Shown: piece after piece, positions 52,818 to 62,194 of the stretch | Layout: each line of letters starts with the position of its first letter | Numbering within the stretch: position 1 is the first letter of the stretch | Origin: Gemmatimonadota bacterium | GTDB taxonomy: Bacteria > Gemmatimonadota > Gemmatimonadetes > Gemmatimonadales > GWC2-71-9 | Assembly: GCA_016704275.1 (NCBI GenBank) | Contig: JADJAK010000003.1 | Coordinates: forward strand, 496,001-560,000 | DNA: 64,000 nucleotides | Reading direction: 5' to 3' | Made by a program: the position numbers and the translations under genes | The notes under the pieces: generated by a model | Seen by the model: only the letters and a program-made list of their open reading frames with translations | What the model was told of the DNA's origin: nothing | The model's database searches: none

Positions 52818-54136
52818 TTCCGGTTTCCCCGCCGGTTCAGCTTCAGCCGCAAGGGCGAGCCGGTGAAGCCCCACGCCTTCCGGAAGCCGCGAATGAGATA
52901 CCGCTGATAGGACTCGGCCACATGGTCCGGCCGATTGCAGATGATGACGAAGGTCGGCGGCGCCGACTCGATCTGCGTCGCGTACAACAGCTTCACTTCG
53001 TCGCCAGCAGCCTGCGGCGGGGCAGCGCGCTCGAGCAGTGCCTCGAGGACGGTGTTCACTTCGGCGGTCGGAATGCGGCGCTTCCGTTCGTCGGCCACCT
53101 TGCGGATCAGCTCGAGGACGTTGCGCACGCGTTGACCAGTGAGCGCGGAGCCGTAGAGGAACGGCACGAACTCGAGGAACGGCGCCTTCTCGATCAACTG
53201 CTCCTGCCCGCGCTTCGCCGTGTTGGCGTCCTTCTCGGGGATCAGGTCCCACTTGTTCACGTAGACGATGACCGCGCACCCGGCGTCCCACGCCTTGTTG
53301 GCGATGCGGAGGTCCTGGTTGTGCATTCCGCGCTCGGCGTCGACGACGAGGAGGCAGATGTCGGCGCGCCCGATGGAGCGCTCCGTCCGCATCCCCGAGT
53401 AGAACTCCAGGTCCTCTTCGACCTTCGCCTTCCGCCTGAGTCCGGCGGTGTCGATGAACCGGATCACGCCGCCGTCGTAGGCGAAGTCGGTGTCGATCGA
53501 GTCGCGCGTGGTCCCGGCGATCGGCGTCACGACGAGCCGCTCCTCGCCGAGGAGCTTGTTCACCAGCGACGACTTGCCGGCGTTCGGTCGGCCGATGACC
53601 GCCACATCGATGCGCTCGGTCTCCTCGTCCTCATCCGATTCGGGGAGGAGGCGCACGACCTCGTCGAGGAGGTCACCGCTTCCCTTCCCGGTGGCGGCCG
53701 AAACGGGCCACGGCTCGCCGAGCCCGAGCGAGTAGAAGACGAACCGGGCGTCGCGGTCGGCGATGTCGTCGAGCTTGTTCACGCCGAGGATGACGGGCTT
53801 GCCGGAGGCGCGGAGGCCGGCGGCGATCTCGGCATCGATCGGATTGATGCCGTCCTTGCCGTCCACCAGGAAGATCACGACGTCGGCTTCCTCGACGGCG
53901 CGTTCGACCTGGGCACCGATCGCCTTGTCCATCGTGTCCTGCGAGCCAGGAACGAGGCCGCCGGTGTCGACCAGCCAGAAGTCGACGCCGATCCAGTTGG
54001 CCTCGCCGAAGTGACGATCGCGCGTGGTGCCGGCCTTGTCGGAGACGATGGCTTCACGGCCACCGACGAGGCGATTGAAAAGGGTGGACTTCCCGGTGTT
54101 CGGGCGTCCGACCAGGGCTACAGTGGCTCTGCTCAT
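52814..54136 (-). CDS. der: Ribosome-associated double GTPase Der (EngA)
   Basis: 440 residues. Two G domains: VALVGRPNTGKSTLFNRLVG, DTGGLVPG and NKLDDIADRDA in the first; VAVIGRPNAGKSSLVNKLLG, DTAGLRRKAKV and NKWDLIPEKDA in the second; C-terminal KH-like domain with PPTFVIICNRPDHVAESYQR. Needed for 50S subunit assembly. ATG overlaps the DUF512 gene by 4 bases, an arrangement seen in several phyla. Confidence 0.97.
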   Translation of the reverse strand: MSRATVALVGRPNTGKSTLFNRLVGGREAIVSDKAGTTRDRHFGEANWIGVDFWLVDTGGLVPGSQDTMDKAIGAQVERAVEEADVVIFLVDGKDGINPIDAEIAAGLRASGKPVILGVNKLDDIADRDARFVFYSLGLGEPWPVSAATGKGSGDLLDEVVRLLPESDEDEETERIDVAVIGRPNAGKSSLVNKLLGEERLVVTPIAGTTRDSIDTDFAYDGGVIRFIDTAGLRRKAKVEEDLEFYSGMRTERSIGRADICLLVVDAERGMHNQDLRIANKAWDAGCAVIVYVNKWDLIPEKDANTAKRGQEQLIEKAPFLEFVPFLYGSALTGQRVRNVLELIRKVADERKRRIPTAEVNTVLEALLERAAPPQAAGDEVKLLYATQIESAPPTFVIICNRPDHVAESYQRYLIRGFRKAWGFTGSPLRLKLNRRGNRN

Positions 54137-55413
54137 GCGGGCAACGGCTCCATCAGGGCGTCTACAAAGGTCCGCGACAGCCGCACCGGCATCGGCACCG
54201 CCTCGGCAAGGGCGGTGATACTGAGCGAATCAATGAACAGCCCGGCGTCGTTGACCGACTCACCGGGCAGCAGCGCGAGGTCGATCCCCTCAAGCGCCAG
54301 GAGGGCGTCGCGCATCGCGCCGCCCGAAAGCAGGCCGGCGGTGGTGACGCGCCGACCAAAGAGATCATTCTCGACCGCGAGGAGCGTGAACGTCGCGCCC
54401 GTCGCTTCCTCCAGCGGTCCGAGGACCATCGGCATCAGGGGTGCCATCGAGGTCCCGGTCACGACGGCGATCCGCCGCCCCTCCCAGCCACGGAGGTCGT
54501 CGGCGCCTTCGCGGACCTGCTCCTGCAGCCAGCGGACCGAGCCGACGCCATTCTCGACCTGGTCGAAGGAGCCGTAGCTCTCGGCGGGCGGCAGGTCGAG
54601 ATGGGCCCGCAGATAGAGCTCGTCGGCGCCGTAGGCCCACGCCGTCCCGCGTTCGGCACGGGCACGGGCGGAGGCGGCCTCGACCAGGAGCACGGCCTTG
54701 CGGCACTCGGCGTCATCCGGTTCGCGCACCAGGTGGTGCTTCGAGAACTCCGTCAGCCCCACCGGAACCACGGAGACGGACAATACCGACGGTCCGAAGG
54801 CGTAGAGCTCGTCGAGTGTCTGCTTGAGGGCATCGCCGTCGTTGACGCCTGGTGACATCACGATCTGGGTGTGGAACTCGATCCCGTGGTCGGCGAATTC
54901 CTGCATCTGCGGAAGAATTTCCGGCGCCTGCGGATTGCGAAGCACCCAGCGTCGGATGGCCGGATCGGTGGCATGCACCGAGACGTAGAGCGGCGACAAC
55001 CGGTACTCGATGATCCGGGCGGTGTCGTGCGGCTTGAGGTTGGTCAGCGTCGCGAAGTTGCCGTACCGGAACGACAGCCGGTAGTCGTCGTCGCGGATGT
55101 AGAGCACCTCGCGGACGCCGTCCGGGTTCCCTTCGACGAAGCAGAAGTCACAGCGGTTGGCGCAGCGCCGGATGCGTGGCGGCTCGACGGCGACCCCCAT
55201 CGGCTCCTCGACCGGGCGCTCGACGACGACCTCGAACGCCTCGTCGGCCCCGGGCTCCTGGAAGACGAGCGTGAACTCCTCGTCCGCCGTCAGGAACTCC
55301 CAGTCGAGGAAGTCCTCGAGCTCGCGGCCGTTCACCGTATACAGCTCGGTGCCGGGTACGAGTCCGAGTTCCTCGCCGATCGAATCGGGTTGGACACTGG
55401 TCACCTTGATCAC
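54133..55413 (-). CDS. DUF512 radical-SAM-like protein with N-terminal PDZ
   Basis: 426 residues from GTG 55413. N-terminal PDZ-like VQPDSIGEELGLVPGTELYT, a Cys cluster RRCANRCDFCFVEG (CxxxCxxC spacing) and YRLSFRYGNFATLTNLKPHD and TLDELYAFGPSVLSVSVVPV typical of this family. Members carry an FeS cluster and are thought to be radical SAM enzymes; the target is unknown. It heads the operon and is fused to der in expression by overlap, suggesting a link to translation or ribosome work (inference). Confidence 0.9.
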   Translation of the reverse strand: MIKVTSVQPDSIGEELGLVPGTELYTVNGRELEDFLDWEFLTADEEFTLVFQEPGADEAFEVVVERPVEEPMGVAVEPPRIRRCANRCDFCFVEGNPDGVREVLYIRDDDYRLSFRYGNFATLTNLKPHDTARIIEYRLSPLYVSVHATDPAIRRWVLRNPQAPEILPQMQEFADHGIEFHTQIVMSPGVNDGDALKQTLDELYAFGPSVLSVSVVPVGLTEFSKHHLVREPDDAECRKAVLLVEAASARARAERGTAWAYGADELYLRAHLDLPPAESYGSFDQVENGVGSVRWLQEQVREGADDLRGWEGRRIAVVTGTSMAPLMPMVLGPLEEATGATFTLLAVENDLFGRRVTTAGLLSGGAMRDALLALEGIDLALLPGESVNDAGLFIDSLSITALAEAVPMPVRLSRTFVDALMEPLPA

Positions 55414-55445
55414 GGGAGCCGCCCGAGGGAGTTATTCACCAAGTC

Positions 55446-55474
55446 AATATGACGCTATGTTGGCCCCCTGACAA
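55446..55474 (-). promoter_or_regulatory. Promoter TTGTCA-17-CATATT for the DUF512-der-gpsA operon
   Basis: On the minus strand TTGTCA (55469-55474), 17 bases, CATATT (55446-55451). The -35 matches consensus 5 of 6, the -10 4 of 6. Start site would be about 25 bases before GTG 55413. Confidence 0.5.
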
Positions 55475-55560
55475 GGGTTAAGGGCTCTCACTTCAAGCGA
55501 GTTCGCGGCCAGAACCCTGCCTCGTGGCGGCAGGGACGGGGGCGACCGGTGTGTATAGGG

Positions 55561-55602
55561 GGAAAACGAGCGATCCCGGACCGCCCATGGGCAGTCCGGG
55601 AC
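55561..55602 (-). terminator. Terminator behind tRNA-Gly
   Basis: On minus: TCCCGGACTGCC-CAT-GGGCGGTCCGGGA stem with one or two wobble pairs, then TCGCTCGTTTTCCCC. Begins just after the tRNA 3' end. Confidence 0.7.
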
Positions 55603-55605
55603 CTA

Positions 55606-55678
55606 AGCGGGAGACGGGGTTCGAACCCGCGACCCTCAGCTTGGGAAGCTGATGCTCTACCAACTGAGCTACTCCCGC
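55606..55678 (-). tRNA. tRNA-Gly (anticodon CCC)
   Basis: Minus strand: acceptor GCGGGAG/CTCCCGC, D arm TAGCTCAGTTGGTAGAGCA, anticodon stem TCAGC/GCTGA around TTCCCAA, T arm GGGTTCGAACCC. Discriminator U, normal for tRNA-Gly; CCA not encoded. Reads GGG. Confidence 0.93.
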
Positions 55679-55687
55679 GAGGCCACC

Positions 55688-55716
55688 AAGATAGCGCGGC
55701 CGCCGACGCCGATCAA
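55688..55716 (-). promoter_or_regulatory. Promoter TTGATC-17-TATCTT of tRNA-Gly
   Basis: Minus strand: TTGATC (55711-55716), 17 bases, TATCTT (55688-55693), nine bases before the tRNA 5' end. Confidence 0.5.
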
Positions 55717-55738
55717 CGGCGTCGGCAGCGCGCCGGCC

Positions 55739-57169
55739 TCACTTCGCGGTGTAGCGCCAGCCGTGAATGTTCGCGCCCGTCACCTCGAACTCGATCGGAT
55801 GCGTCGCCCCGGCCTTGAGGGCCGGCACGGCGACTTCCTTGGTCGCGACCACGGTGCCCGTGGCATCGAGGAACTCGAAGGTCAGCGTCTTCGCGACTGC
55901 CGGCAGCGGCTTGCCACCCGGCGTCGTGGCCTCGAGGCCGGTGGCCGTCGCGACCAGCTTGGCGCCGTCCTTCCGAGCCTGGAAGTTGTCGATCGACACG
56001 TTGGTCGGCACGCCGACCAGCTTCTCGACCGTCTCGATCAGCTTGGTCTGGTCGTTGGCGGCGCGATAGCCCTCGCCGAGCAGCTTCATGTTGATCGTGT
56101 TCAACGGCTCCATCGCCAACAGCTTCTGGGCGGTCTCGACCAGCTTCGGCCCGTTCTTCTCGGCCAGGTAGACGTTGGCCAGGTTGAACAACGCGTCGCG
56201 GAAGTAAGGCTCCTTCTCGAGCGCCTTGCCGAAGGCATCAGCCGCTTCCGGGTACTTCTTGTCCTGGAAGAGGTTCACGCCCATCTGCATCAGGTCGTTC
56301 GCCGTCGCCGACCCGTCGGCGAGCGCCGACGTCAGCATCGCGGATTCAATCTTCGACGCTTCCTCGGCCTGCCCGCTGAGGCGAAGCGACGAGGCCATGG
56401 CCTTCTTGACCTGCGCGTCGTTCGGCTCGACGGCGAGGAACTTCCGGAACTGCACGACCGCTTCCGCATGCTTGTCCATCGCTTGGTACATCGAAGCGAG
56501 GTTCACGATCGCGGAGAGCTTGTCCTTGGCGAGCCGCGGATCGTTGCCGCTCTTTTCCACCGCCAGCGCGAAGTAGTGCGCCGCCGAATCCGGCTTGTCC
56601 GTATTGGCGAAGAGAATGCCGGTGTTGTAGAAGCCCTGCGGGTAGTCGCGCGAGATGATGGCCGCCTCGCGGAAGAGCGTGAGCGCCTCCTCGTTCTTCG
56701 AGGCCTTCATCGCTTCGGCTGCCCCAGTCAGCAGCGGCTGCCAGGCGCGCTGGCGGTACCCCTTGATCTCCTCGGCACAATCCGGAGCATTCTCCGTCGC
56801 CTTGGTGAACGCGGTGTCGGCGCCAACAAGATTGCCAAGCAGCAGCTCGGCGCGGCCGAGGTAATACCACCCCGCCCCGCTCTTGGGATTCGCCTTGACC
56901 GCCTCGAGGGCCTGGTCGCGGCCCTTCTTGACGATCCCGATCCGCTTCTCGTCATCCGGGCGGGCTCCACCCTCGGCGCCCTCGACAGAGGTCTTGAGAT
57001 ACATCCCGGCACTGCTGGTCCGGAAGTCACCCTTCAGCGGACAGAGGGGGCTCTGATAGCGGCCGCCGGCGAAGACCCGCATGACGCGCTGGTTGCCCTC
57101 GACCTGCGCCGTCAGCGGAAGAGCCAACAGGGCCACCGCCGCCACACCAACGAATCCGAACGTCCTCAT
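55739..57169 (-). CDS. Secreted tetratricopeptide repeat protein
   Basis: 476 residues from ATG 57169 with GAGGAA upstream; signal peptide FVGVAAVALLALPLTAQ. Seven or so TPR units (GAGWYYLGRAELLLGNLVGA, EALTLFREAAIISRDYPQGF, NLASMYQAMDKHAEAVVQFR, YPEAADAFGKALEKEPYFRD), then a C-terminal beta domain (KTLTFEFLDATGTVVATKEV, GATHPIEFEVTGANIHGWRY) of the type used as a small Ig-like or FxLYD fold. Periplasmic scaffold of unknown partner. No gene in the 190 bases upstream; a short palindrome CAACA-GCCGGT-TGTTG lies at 57265-57280. Confidence 0.75.
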   Translation of the reverse strand: MRTFGFVGVAAVALLALPLTAQVEGNQRVMRVFAGGRYQSPLCPLKGDFRTSSAGMYLKTSVEGAEGGARPDDEKRIGIVKKGRDQALEAVKANPKSGAGWYYLGRAELLLGNLVGADTAFTKATENAPDCAEEIKGYRQRAWQPLLTGAAEAMKASKNEEALTLFREAAIISRDYPQGFYNTGILFANTDKPDSAAHYFALAVEKSGNDPRLAKDKLSAIVNLASMYQAMDKHAEAVVQFRKFLAVEPNDAQVKKAMASSLRLSGQAEEASKIESAMLTSALADGSATANDLMQMGVNLFQDKKYPEAADAFGKALEKEPYFRDALFNLANVYLAEKNGPKLVETAQKLLAMEPLNTINMKLLGEGYRAANDQTKLIETVEKLVGVPTNVSIDNFQARKDGAKLVATATGLEATTPGGKPLPAVAKTLTFEFLDATGTVVATKEVAVPALKAGATHPIEFEVTGANIHGWRYTAK

Positions 57170-57359
57170 CGCAGTTCCTCGTCTCAATCCGCCGATTCCC
57201 GGAGAAATCGGCATTGGTGATGGAAGGTCACCTGCCTGGCGACCACACTGATTACGCGCTCCGACAACAGCCGGTTGTTGACATGTTCCAGCGTAGGGGA
57301 CGCCCGAGGGAGGGCCGGGGGTACACTCGGCCTCCTCCTCAAGAACCCCTAAATATCAA

Positions 57360-58532
57360 TCATTGGATGGGGCCGAGCAAATCCTCGGGGGTCCGGTAGA
57401 GCCAGCCGGCCCCGGTATTGAAGACCACGACCCGCTCGTCGGCCCCCACCTGCCCCTGATCGCGGAGGGCAACGGCGGCTGCCAGGGCCGCTCCACCCTC
57501 CGGCGACCAGTCCACCCCTTCCTCCCGAGTCCCCCGGGCCGCAAAGTCGGCCATGGTGGCATCGGCGATGGCCGAGACACCGCCCCCGCTCTCGCGCAGG
57601 ATCTTGAGCATCAACTTGTCGCCCAGCGGCCCCGGGACTCGGAGCCCGCTGGCGATGGTCCACGGGTCGGCCCACGGCGTCGCCGTCTCGCTGCCATCCT
57701 CGAAGGCCTTCACCATCGGGGCGCATCCGGTGCTCTGCACCGTATAGAACCGGGGCATCGGGGACGTGACCCAACCGGCCTCGCGCAGCTCGTGGAACGC
57801 CTTCCACATCCCGATCAGCCCCGTCCCACCGCCGGTCGGGTAGAGGATGACCTCCGGCAGCTCCCAGCCGAACTGCAGCGCCAGCTCCAGCCCGAGAGTC
57901 TTCTTCCCTTCGATCCGGTACGGCTCGCGCAGGGTGCTCAGGTCCATCGCGCCGCTTTCGGTCGCGTAGGCCCGGGAGGCCTTGCCGCAGTCGCCGATGT
58001 GCCCGTCGAGCAGCACCAACTCGCCCCCGAATGCCGTGATCTGGGAGAGGATCGTTCGCGGTGTGCTCTTCGGCGCGTAGACGCGGACCTGTGCACCGGC
58101 GCGTGCCGCGTACGCTGCGCTCGCCACCCCGGCGTTGCCGGCGGTCGGGATGGTGAAGCGCGTGGCCCCTGCGGCCACCGCGCGAGTGATCGCGGCGCTG
58201 AGTCCGCGCGCCTTGAAGGCGCCGGTCGGATTGGTGCCCTCGTCCTTGACCCAGAGATTGGTGAAGCCGAGGCTCCGCTCCAGGTGCGGCAGCCGAAGCA
58301 GCGGCGTGTCCCCCTCGCCGAGCGAGATCGGTTCCTCGTTGACGCCGAGCGGCATGAAGGAGCGGTATCGCCACATGCCGTGGCGACGACGCACTTCGGC
58401 GCGCTCGATGGTGCTATGGACGCGGTCGGGATAGCGGACCAGCCAGGGGCGACCGCAGGCGGTGCAGACCGAGGGGAGGCCATCGGGGGCGGCGACCAGC
58501 CCGCAGTCAGAACATTCGAGATGCCAGTCCAT
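57360..58532 (-). CDS. thrC: Threonine synthase
   Basis: 390 residues. Starts with a zinc ribbon of two Cys pairs (ECSDCG, CTACG), then PLP Lys in DEGTNPTGAFKARGLSA, IPTAGNAGVASAAYAARAG, YPTGGGTGLIGMWKAF and a C-terminal NTGAGWLYRTPEDLL. Converts phosphohomoserine to threonine; PLP-dependent, cytosolic. Its ATG abuts the uvrC stop, an unusual operon partner. The N-terminal ribbon marks the shorter class II threonine synthase. Confidence 0.9.
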   Translation of the reverse strand: MDWHLECSDCGLVAAPDGLPSVCTACGRPWLVRYPDRVHSTIERAEVRRRHGMWRYRSFMPLGVNEEPISLGEGDTPLLRLPHLERSLGFTNLWVKDEGTNPTGAFKARGLSAAITRAVAAGATRFTIPTAGNAGVASAAYAARAGAQVRVYAPKSTPRTILSQITAFGGELVLLDGHIGDCGKASRAYATESGAMDLSTLREPYRIEGKKTLGLELALQFGWELPEVILYPTGGGTGLIGMWKAFHELREAGWVTSPMPRFYTVQSTGCAPMVKAFEDGSETATPWADPWTIASGLRVPGPLGDKLMLKILRESGGGVSAIADATMADFAARGTREEGVDWSPEGGAALAAAVALRDQGQVGADERVVVFNTGAGWLYRTPEDLLGPIQ

Positions 58533-60339
58533 TCAGCTCCCCTTGAGGGCGTCGAGCAGTTTCTGTGCGCTGGTCGTCGAGAATCCGGGCAGCGCCGCGA
58601 TATCGGCAACGGTCGCCGCCTTGACCCCGGCGAGCGACCCGAAGGTGGTGAGCAAGAGCCGCCGCTTGGTCGCGCCGATGCCCGGGATGTCGAGCAGGGC
58701 CGAGGTGATCGTCCGCTGCGTGCGACGCTTCCGGTTGTAGGTGACCCCGAAGCGATGGGCCTCGTCGCGCGCCCGCTGCAGGAGGCGCAGTGCGGGGTTG
58801 CGTCGCGTCAACCGGATGGGGTCGCTCTGGCCGGGAAGGTAGATCTCCTCGTCCCGCTTGGCGAGCGAGGCGAGCGGCATATGGTCGAGGCCGAGCGCCC
58901 GGAGTGCATCCTGCGCGGCGCCGAGCTGGCCCTTGCCGCCATCGATCACCACCAGGTCGGGCAGGGGCTTCCCTTCCTCGAGGCGGCGCGTGAAGTAGCG
59001 GGTGACCACTTCGTGAATCGCGGCGAAGTCGTCTTGCTGCCCCGGCCCCTGAATCTTGAACTTGCGATACTCGGCCTTGCGCGGACGCCCGGCTTCGAAC
59101 GTCACGAGCGAACCGACCGTGTCCTTGCCCTGGGCCGTCGAGATGTCGACGCAGATGAATGTGCGCGGGACGGTCGTCATCCCGAGTTCTCTCCCCAGCA
59201 GGTAGACCGGATCCTCGACGCGTTCCTCGGTCTCGAAGCTCTCCATCCGGAGGCTCTCGAGGAGGTGCCGCGCATTCTGGTCGGCCAGTTCGCTCCACCG
59301 CGATCCCACGCCGCGCTGTGGCACGGCAATTCGGGCGTCGGGGAGCAACTCCTCGAGGCCCTCGAGCTCAGCCGGCAGAAACGGCAGCAGCAGCCGGCGT
59401 GCCTTCCCGGCCAATGGGACGTACCACTGCACCAGGAGCGCTTCGAGTGCCTCGCCATCGGGCACCTCGTCGACATTCTCCAGGAAGCGATGCTCGCGGC
59501 CGATCACGCGACCATCCCGGATGCGGAGGAGTGCGCCGACGGCATCGTCCCCATCGCGCGCGTAGCCGATGACGTCCGCGTCCCCGGTGCCAACGACATC
59601 CACGGTCGCCGGCGTCTCGACCTGCTCCAACCATTTGAGCGTGTCGCGAAGATCCTTGGCTCGCTCGAAGTCCTCCGCGTTCACTGGCCTCGTGCATCAT
59701 GACCCGGATGCGCGCCTTCAAGTCGACGGTGCGGCCATCGAGGAAGTCGGTGACCTCGGTGATCATCGCGCGATACGACGTCTCACCCTGCCAGCCGACG
59801 CAAGGCGCCTTGCAGCGTCCGATGTGATAGTCGAGGCAGGGCCGTTCGCGGCGATCGACGGGAATGTTGTCGCTACACGAGCGGACCGTGAACATCCGGC
59901 GCACCAGCCCCAGCGTGCGGCGCATGTCGCCGACGTCGGTGTAGGGGCCATAGTACTTCGCCTTGGGAATGTCCCGGCGACGCGTGGCGAGGACCCGCGG
60001 GAATGGTTCGCCGAGCGTGACGGCGATCGACGGATAGCTCTTGTCGTCCTTCATCCGCACGTTGAAGCGCGGCTGGTATTCCTTGATCAGGTTGTTCTCG
60101 AGCAGCAACGACTGCGCCTCGTTGACGACGACGATCGTCTCGACATCGGCGATGCGGCGCTGGAGGAGGCGATGCTTCGGCGAGTCGGGGAAGTCGGTGG
60201 CGAAGTAGGAACGCACCCGCGTCCGCAGCTTCTTGGCCTTGCCGACATAGAGCACCTCCCCCTCGGCGTCGCGCCAGAGGTAGACGCCAGGGCCGTCTGC
60301 GAGCGTGTCCAGCTTCCGTGCGAGGGCCTCGGAGATCAT
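58533..60339 (-). pseudogene. uvrC: Excinuclease ABC subunit C, split by a frameshift
   Basis: The 5' part from ATG 60339 has the GIY-YIG nuclease (GPGVYLWRDAEGEVLYVGKA) and the Cys cluster (RPCLDYHIGRCKAPCVG) up to RVMMHEA. The 3' part from about 59684 continues one frame over with NAEDFERAKDLRDTLKWLEQ, then the RNase H-like nuclease (VVIDGGKGQLGAAQDAL) and a HhH tail (DIPGIGATKRRLLLTTFGSL). Together they equal a complete UvrC of about 602 residues. The shift lies at 59681-59692 (GAGGCCAGTGAACGCG on the coding strand; dropping the A after GCC rejoins it). UvrC cuts both sides of bulky lesions; without it nucleotide excision repair fails. Confidence 0.92.
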
Positions 60340-61904
60340 CGGCGGACGCGACGCACCAGGCGCGAGGTCAGGACCGCCGCTTCGGGGATGTCCATGGTGT
60401 GCGTCGCGGCCAGATAGGTCGCACAGAAGAGCGGCACCACGACGGCGGCCATGGGCAACGGCGCGAGGGCGCCCAGCAGCAGCCGTCCGCCCGTGGCCAC
60501 GAGCCCGGCGAGCAAGGCGGCTCCCCAGAGCTTGGCCAACTCGGTCTGCGGCAGCGAAAAGCGACCGATCCGGCGGCAGAGCCCGCGCCGAAGTATGAGG
60601 AACTCGATGTGTCCCGAGAATCCGGCCGTGGCAGTCAACCCGACGGCGCCCCACTTCGGGTCTATGCCAAGCCATCCCGGCACGAGCAAGGCCGCCACCG
60701 CGCCGAGCACGGTCGCGAGGGCGACGCGAATGAGCGCTGCACGGAGCGGCGTCCGGGTGTCGCGGAGCGAGTAGAAGGCGGAGGCATACAGTCGCGCCAG
60801 TGTCGAGGCGAGCAACCCCGTCGCCGAGCCGGCCAGGACGACCCAGACGTATTGCGAGTCCGCCGCGGTGAACTTGCCACTCTGGTAGATCGCGCCGGCG
60901 AGGACGCCCCCCAGAAAGAGGAAGGCGACGGCCGACGGCGCGATGTAGAAGGCGAGGCGCTGGGTCGCCGCGTCGAGGCGCACCCGCAGTGATCCGGCGA
61001 TCGCATCGGCGTCGCCACGCTCTCGTGACATCTCCGGCAGCTCAGCCGCCGAAATCGACATGCCGAAGAGCGATACCGGGAGCGTATAGAGCACCTGCGC
61101 CGCCGCGAGCACGGCCACGGCACTGGTTCCAAGGAACTGCGCGAGGTAGAGGTCCACGAAGGCCACGAACTGCAGGGCTCCCCGCGAGAGGAGCGCCGGC
61201 AGGAACGTCGCCACCACGATCCCGACGTCGGGGACGCTGACCCAGCTGCGATACCAGATTGCGCCGCCAACCTCCCGCACCATCGGCCACTGGACGGCAA
61301 CCTGCAGGAGCGAACCCGCCACGGAGCCCCAGGCCGCCCAGACGACGACCCGCCCCATCCCCCCGGCGCTGCCTGCCAACAACACCGCGGCAATGATCGC
61401 GAGGTTCCAGACGACCGGCGCGGCATACGAGAGCAGAAACCGGCGGTGCGAATTCAGTACCCCGAGGCACCAGGCAGAAAACACCAGGAGGCCAGCACCC
61501 GGAAAGAGAATCCGGATCAACTGCTCCATGAGGAGGCGCTTCTCGCCGGTCCACTCCGGGGCCAGCAGATTGGCGATGGTGGGCGCGGCCAAGACTCCGC
61601 CCGTCACGATGATCGCCACCACAAGGGAGAGGATGCTGAGCACCGCACCTGCAAGTCGACGCGCCTCTTCCTCGCGGCCCTCGCCCAGCAGGCGCGAGTA
61701 GCTCGGGATGAAGGAGGCAGAAAGCGCCCCTTCGCCAAAGAGATTCTGGAGCAGGTTCGGGACGCGGAAGGCGGCGGCGAAGACGTCGGCCGCGTCGCCG
61801 AGACCGAGGTAGTACGCCAGCACTCGCTGACGAACCAGGCCGGCGATCCGCGAGAGGAGGATCCCCGCACCGACCAGGACCGAGCCGCGGTTCCGCAGCG
61901 TCAC
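60336..61904 (-). CDS. murJ: Lipid II flippase MurJ
   Basis: 522 residues, about 14 helices. N-terminal ILLSRIAGLVRQRVLAYYLG and AAAFRVPNLLQNLFGEGALS with FIPSYSRLL are diagnostic of MviN/MurJ of the MOP superfamily; ALLSRGALQFVAFVDLYLAQ also fits. Flips lipid II across the inner membrane. Its stop overlaps the uvrC ATG (ATGA). Confidence 0.93.
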   Translation of the reverse strand: MTLRNRGSVLVGAGILLSRIAGLVRQRVLAYYLGLGDAADVFAAAFRVPNLLQNLFGEGALSASFIPSYSRLLGEGREEEARRLAGAVLSILSLVVAIIVTGGVLAAPTIANLLAPEWTGEKRLLMEQLIRILFPGAGLLVFSAWCLGVLNSHRRFLLSYAAPVVWNLAIIAAVLLAGSAGGMGRVVVWAAWGSVAGSLLQVAVQWPMVREVGGAIWYRSWVSVPDVGIVVATFLPALLSRGALQFVAFVDLYLAQFLGTSAVAVLAAAQVLYTLPVSLFGMSISAAELPEMSRERGDADAIAGSLRVRLDAATQRLAFYIAPSAVAFLFLGGVLAGAIYQSGKFTAADSQYVWVVLAGSATGLLASTLARLYASAFYSLRDTRTPLRAALIRVALATVLGAVAALLVPGWLGIDPKWGAVGLTATAGFSGHIEFLILRRGLCRRIGRFSLPQTELAKLWGAALLAGLVATGGRLLLGALAPLPMAAVVVPLFCATYLAATHTMDIPEAAVLTSRLVRRVRR

Positions 61905-62194
61905 CGCTCCTCGGGCGGCAGTGCGCGCGGCGGCCGCCCGCCGTCATCCAGCAGGCGCTGGAGAAACTGGTTCTCGTCGCGCAACTCGTCGACGGTGTGC
62001 TGCAGGATCTCGACATCGCCTTCGAGGAGATCGAGGCGCTTGGTCAACTCGCCGATGACCGCATCGCGGCGCGTGCCTGGGGTCGGTTCGCGTTCGAGCC
62101 GCCGACCGAGCGCGCGGCCGATCGGCGAGTCGACGATCAACGCGACAATCGGGATGCAGAGCGCCACGATGAGGACCACCGAGATGATGCTCAT
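61901..62194 (-). CDS. Small membrane-anchored coiled-coil protein
   Basis: 97 residues from ATG 62194, which overlaps the bshC stop. N-terminal helix SIISVVLIVALCIPIVALIV, a basic RALGRRLER stop-transfer, then a heptad-rich helix (AVIGELTKRLDLLEGDVEIL, QHTVDELRDENQFLQRLLDD). It resembles PspB-like or cell-division coiled-coil proteins only in layout, not in family sequence. Overlap with murJ on one side (ATGA) and bshC on the other implies a shared regulon. No function assigned. Confidence 0.6.
   Translation of the reverse strand: MSIISVVLIVALCIPIVALIVDSPIGRALGRRLEREPTPGTRRDAVIGELTKRLDLLEGDVEILQHTVDELRDENQFLQRLLDDGGRPPRALPPEER

Noticed and set aside
57265..57280. Palindrome CAACA-GCCGGT-TGTTG as an operator
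   Set aside because: Arms are only five bases and no regulator is linked to it; too short to claim.
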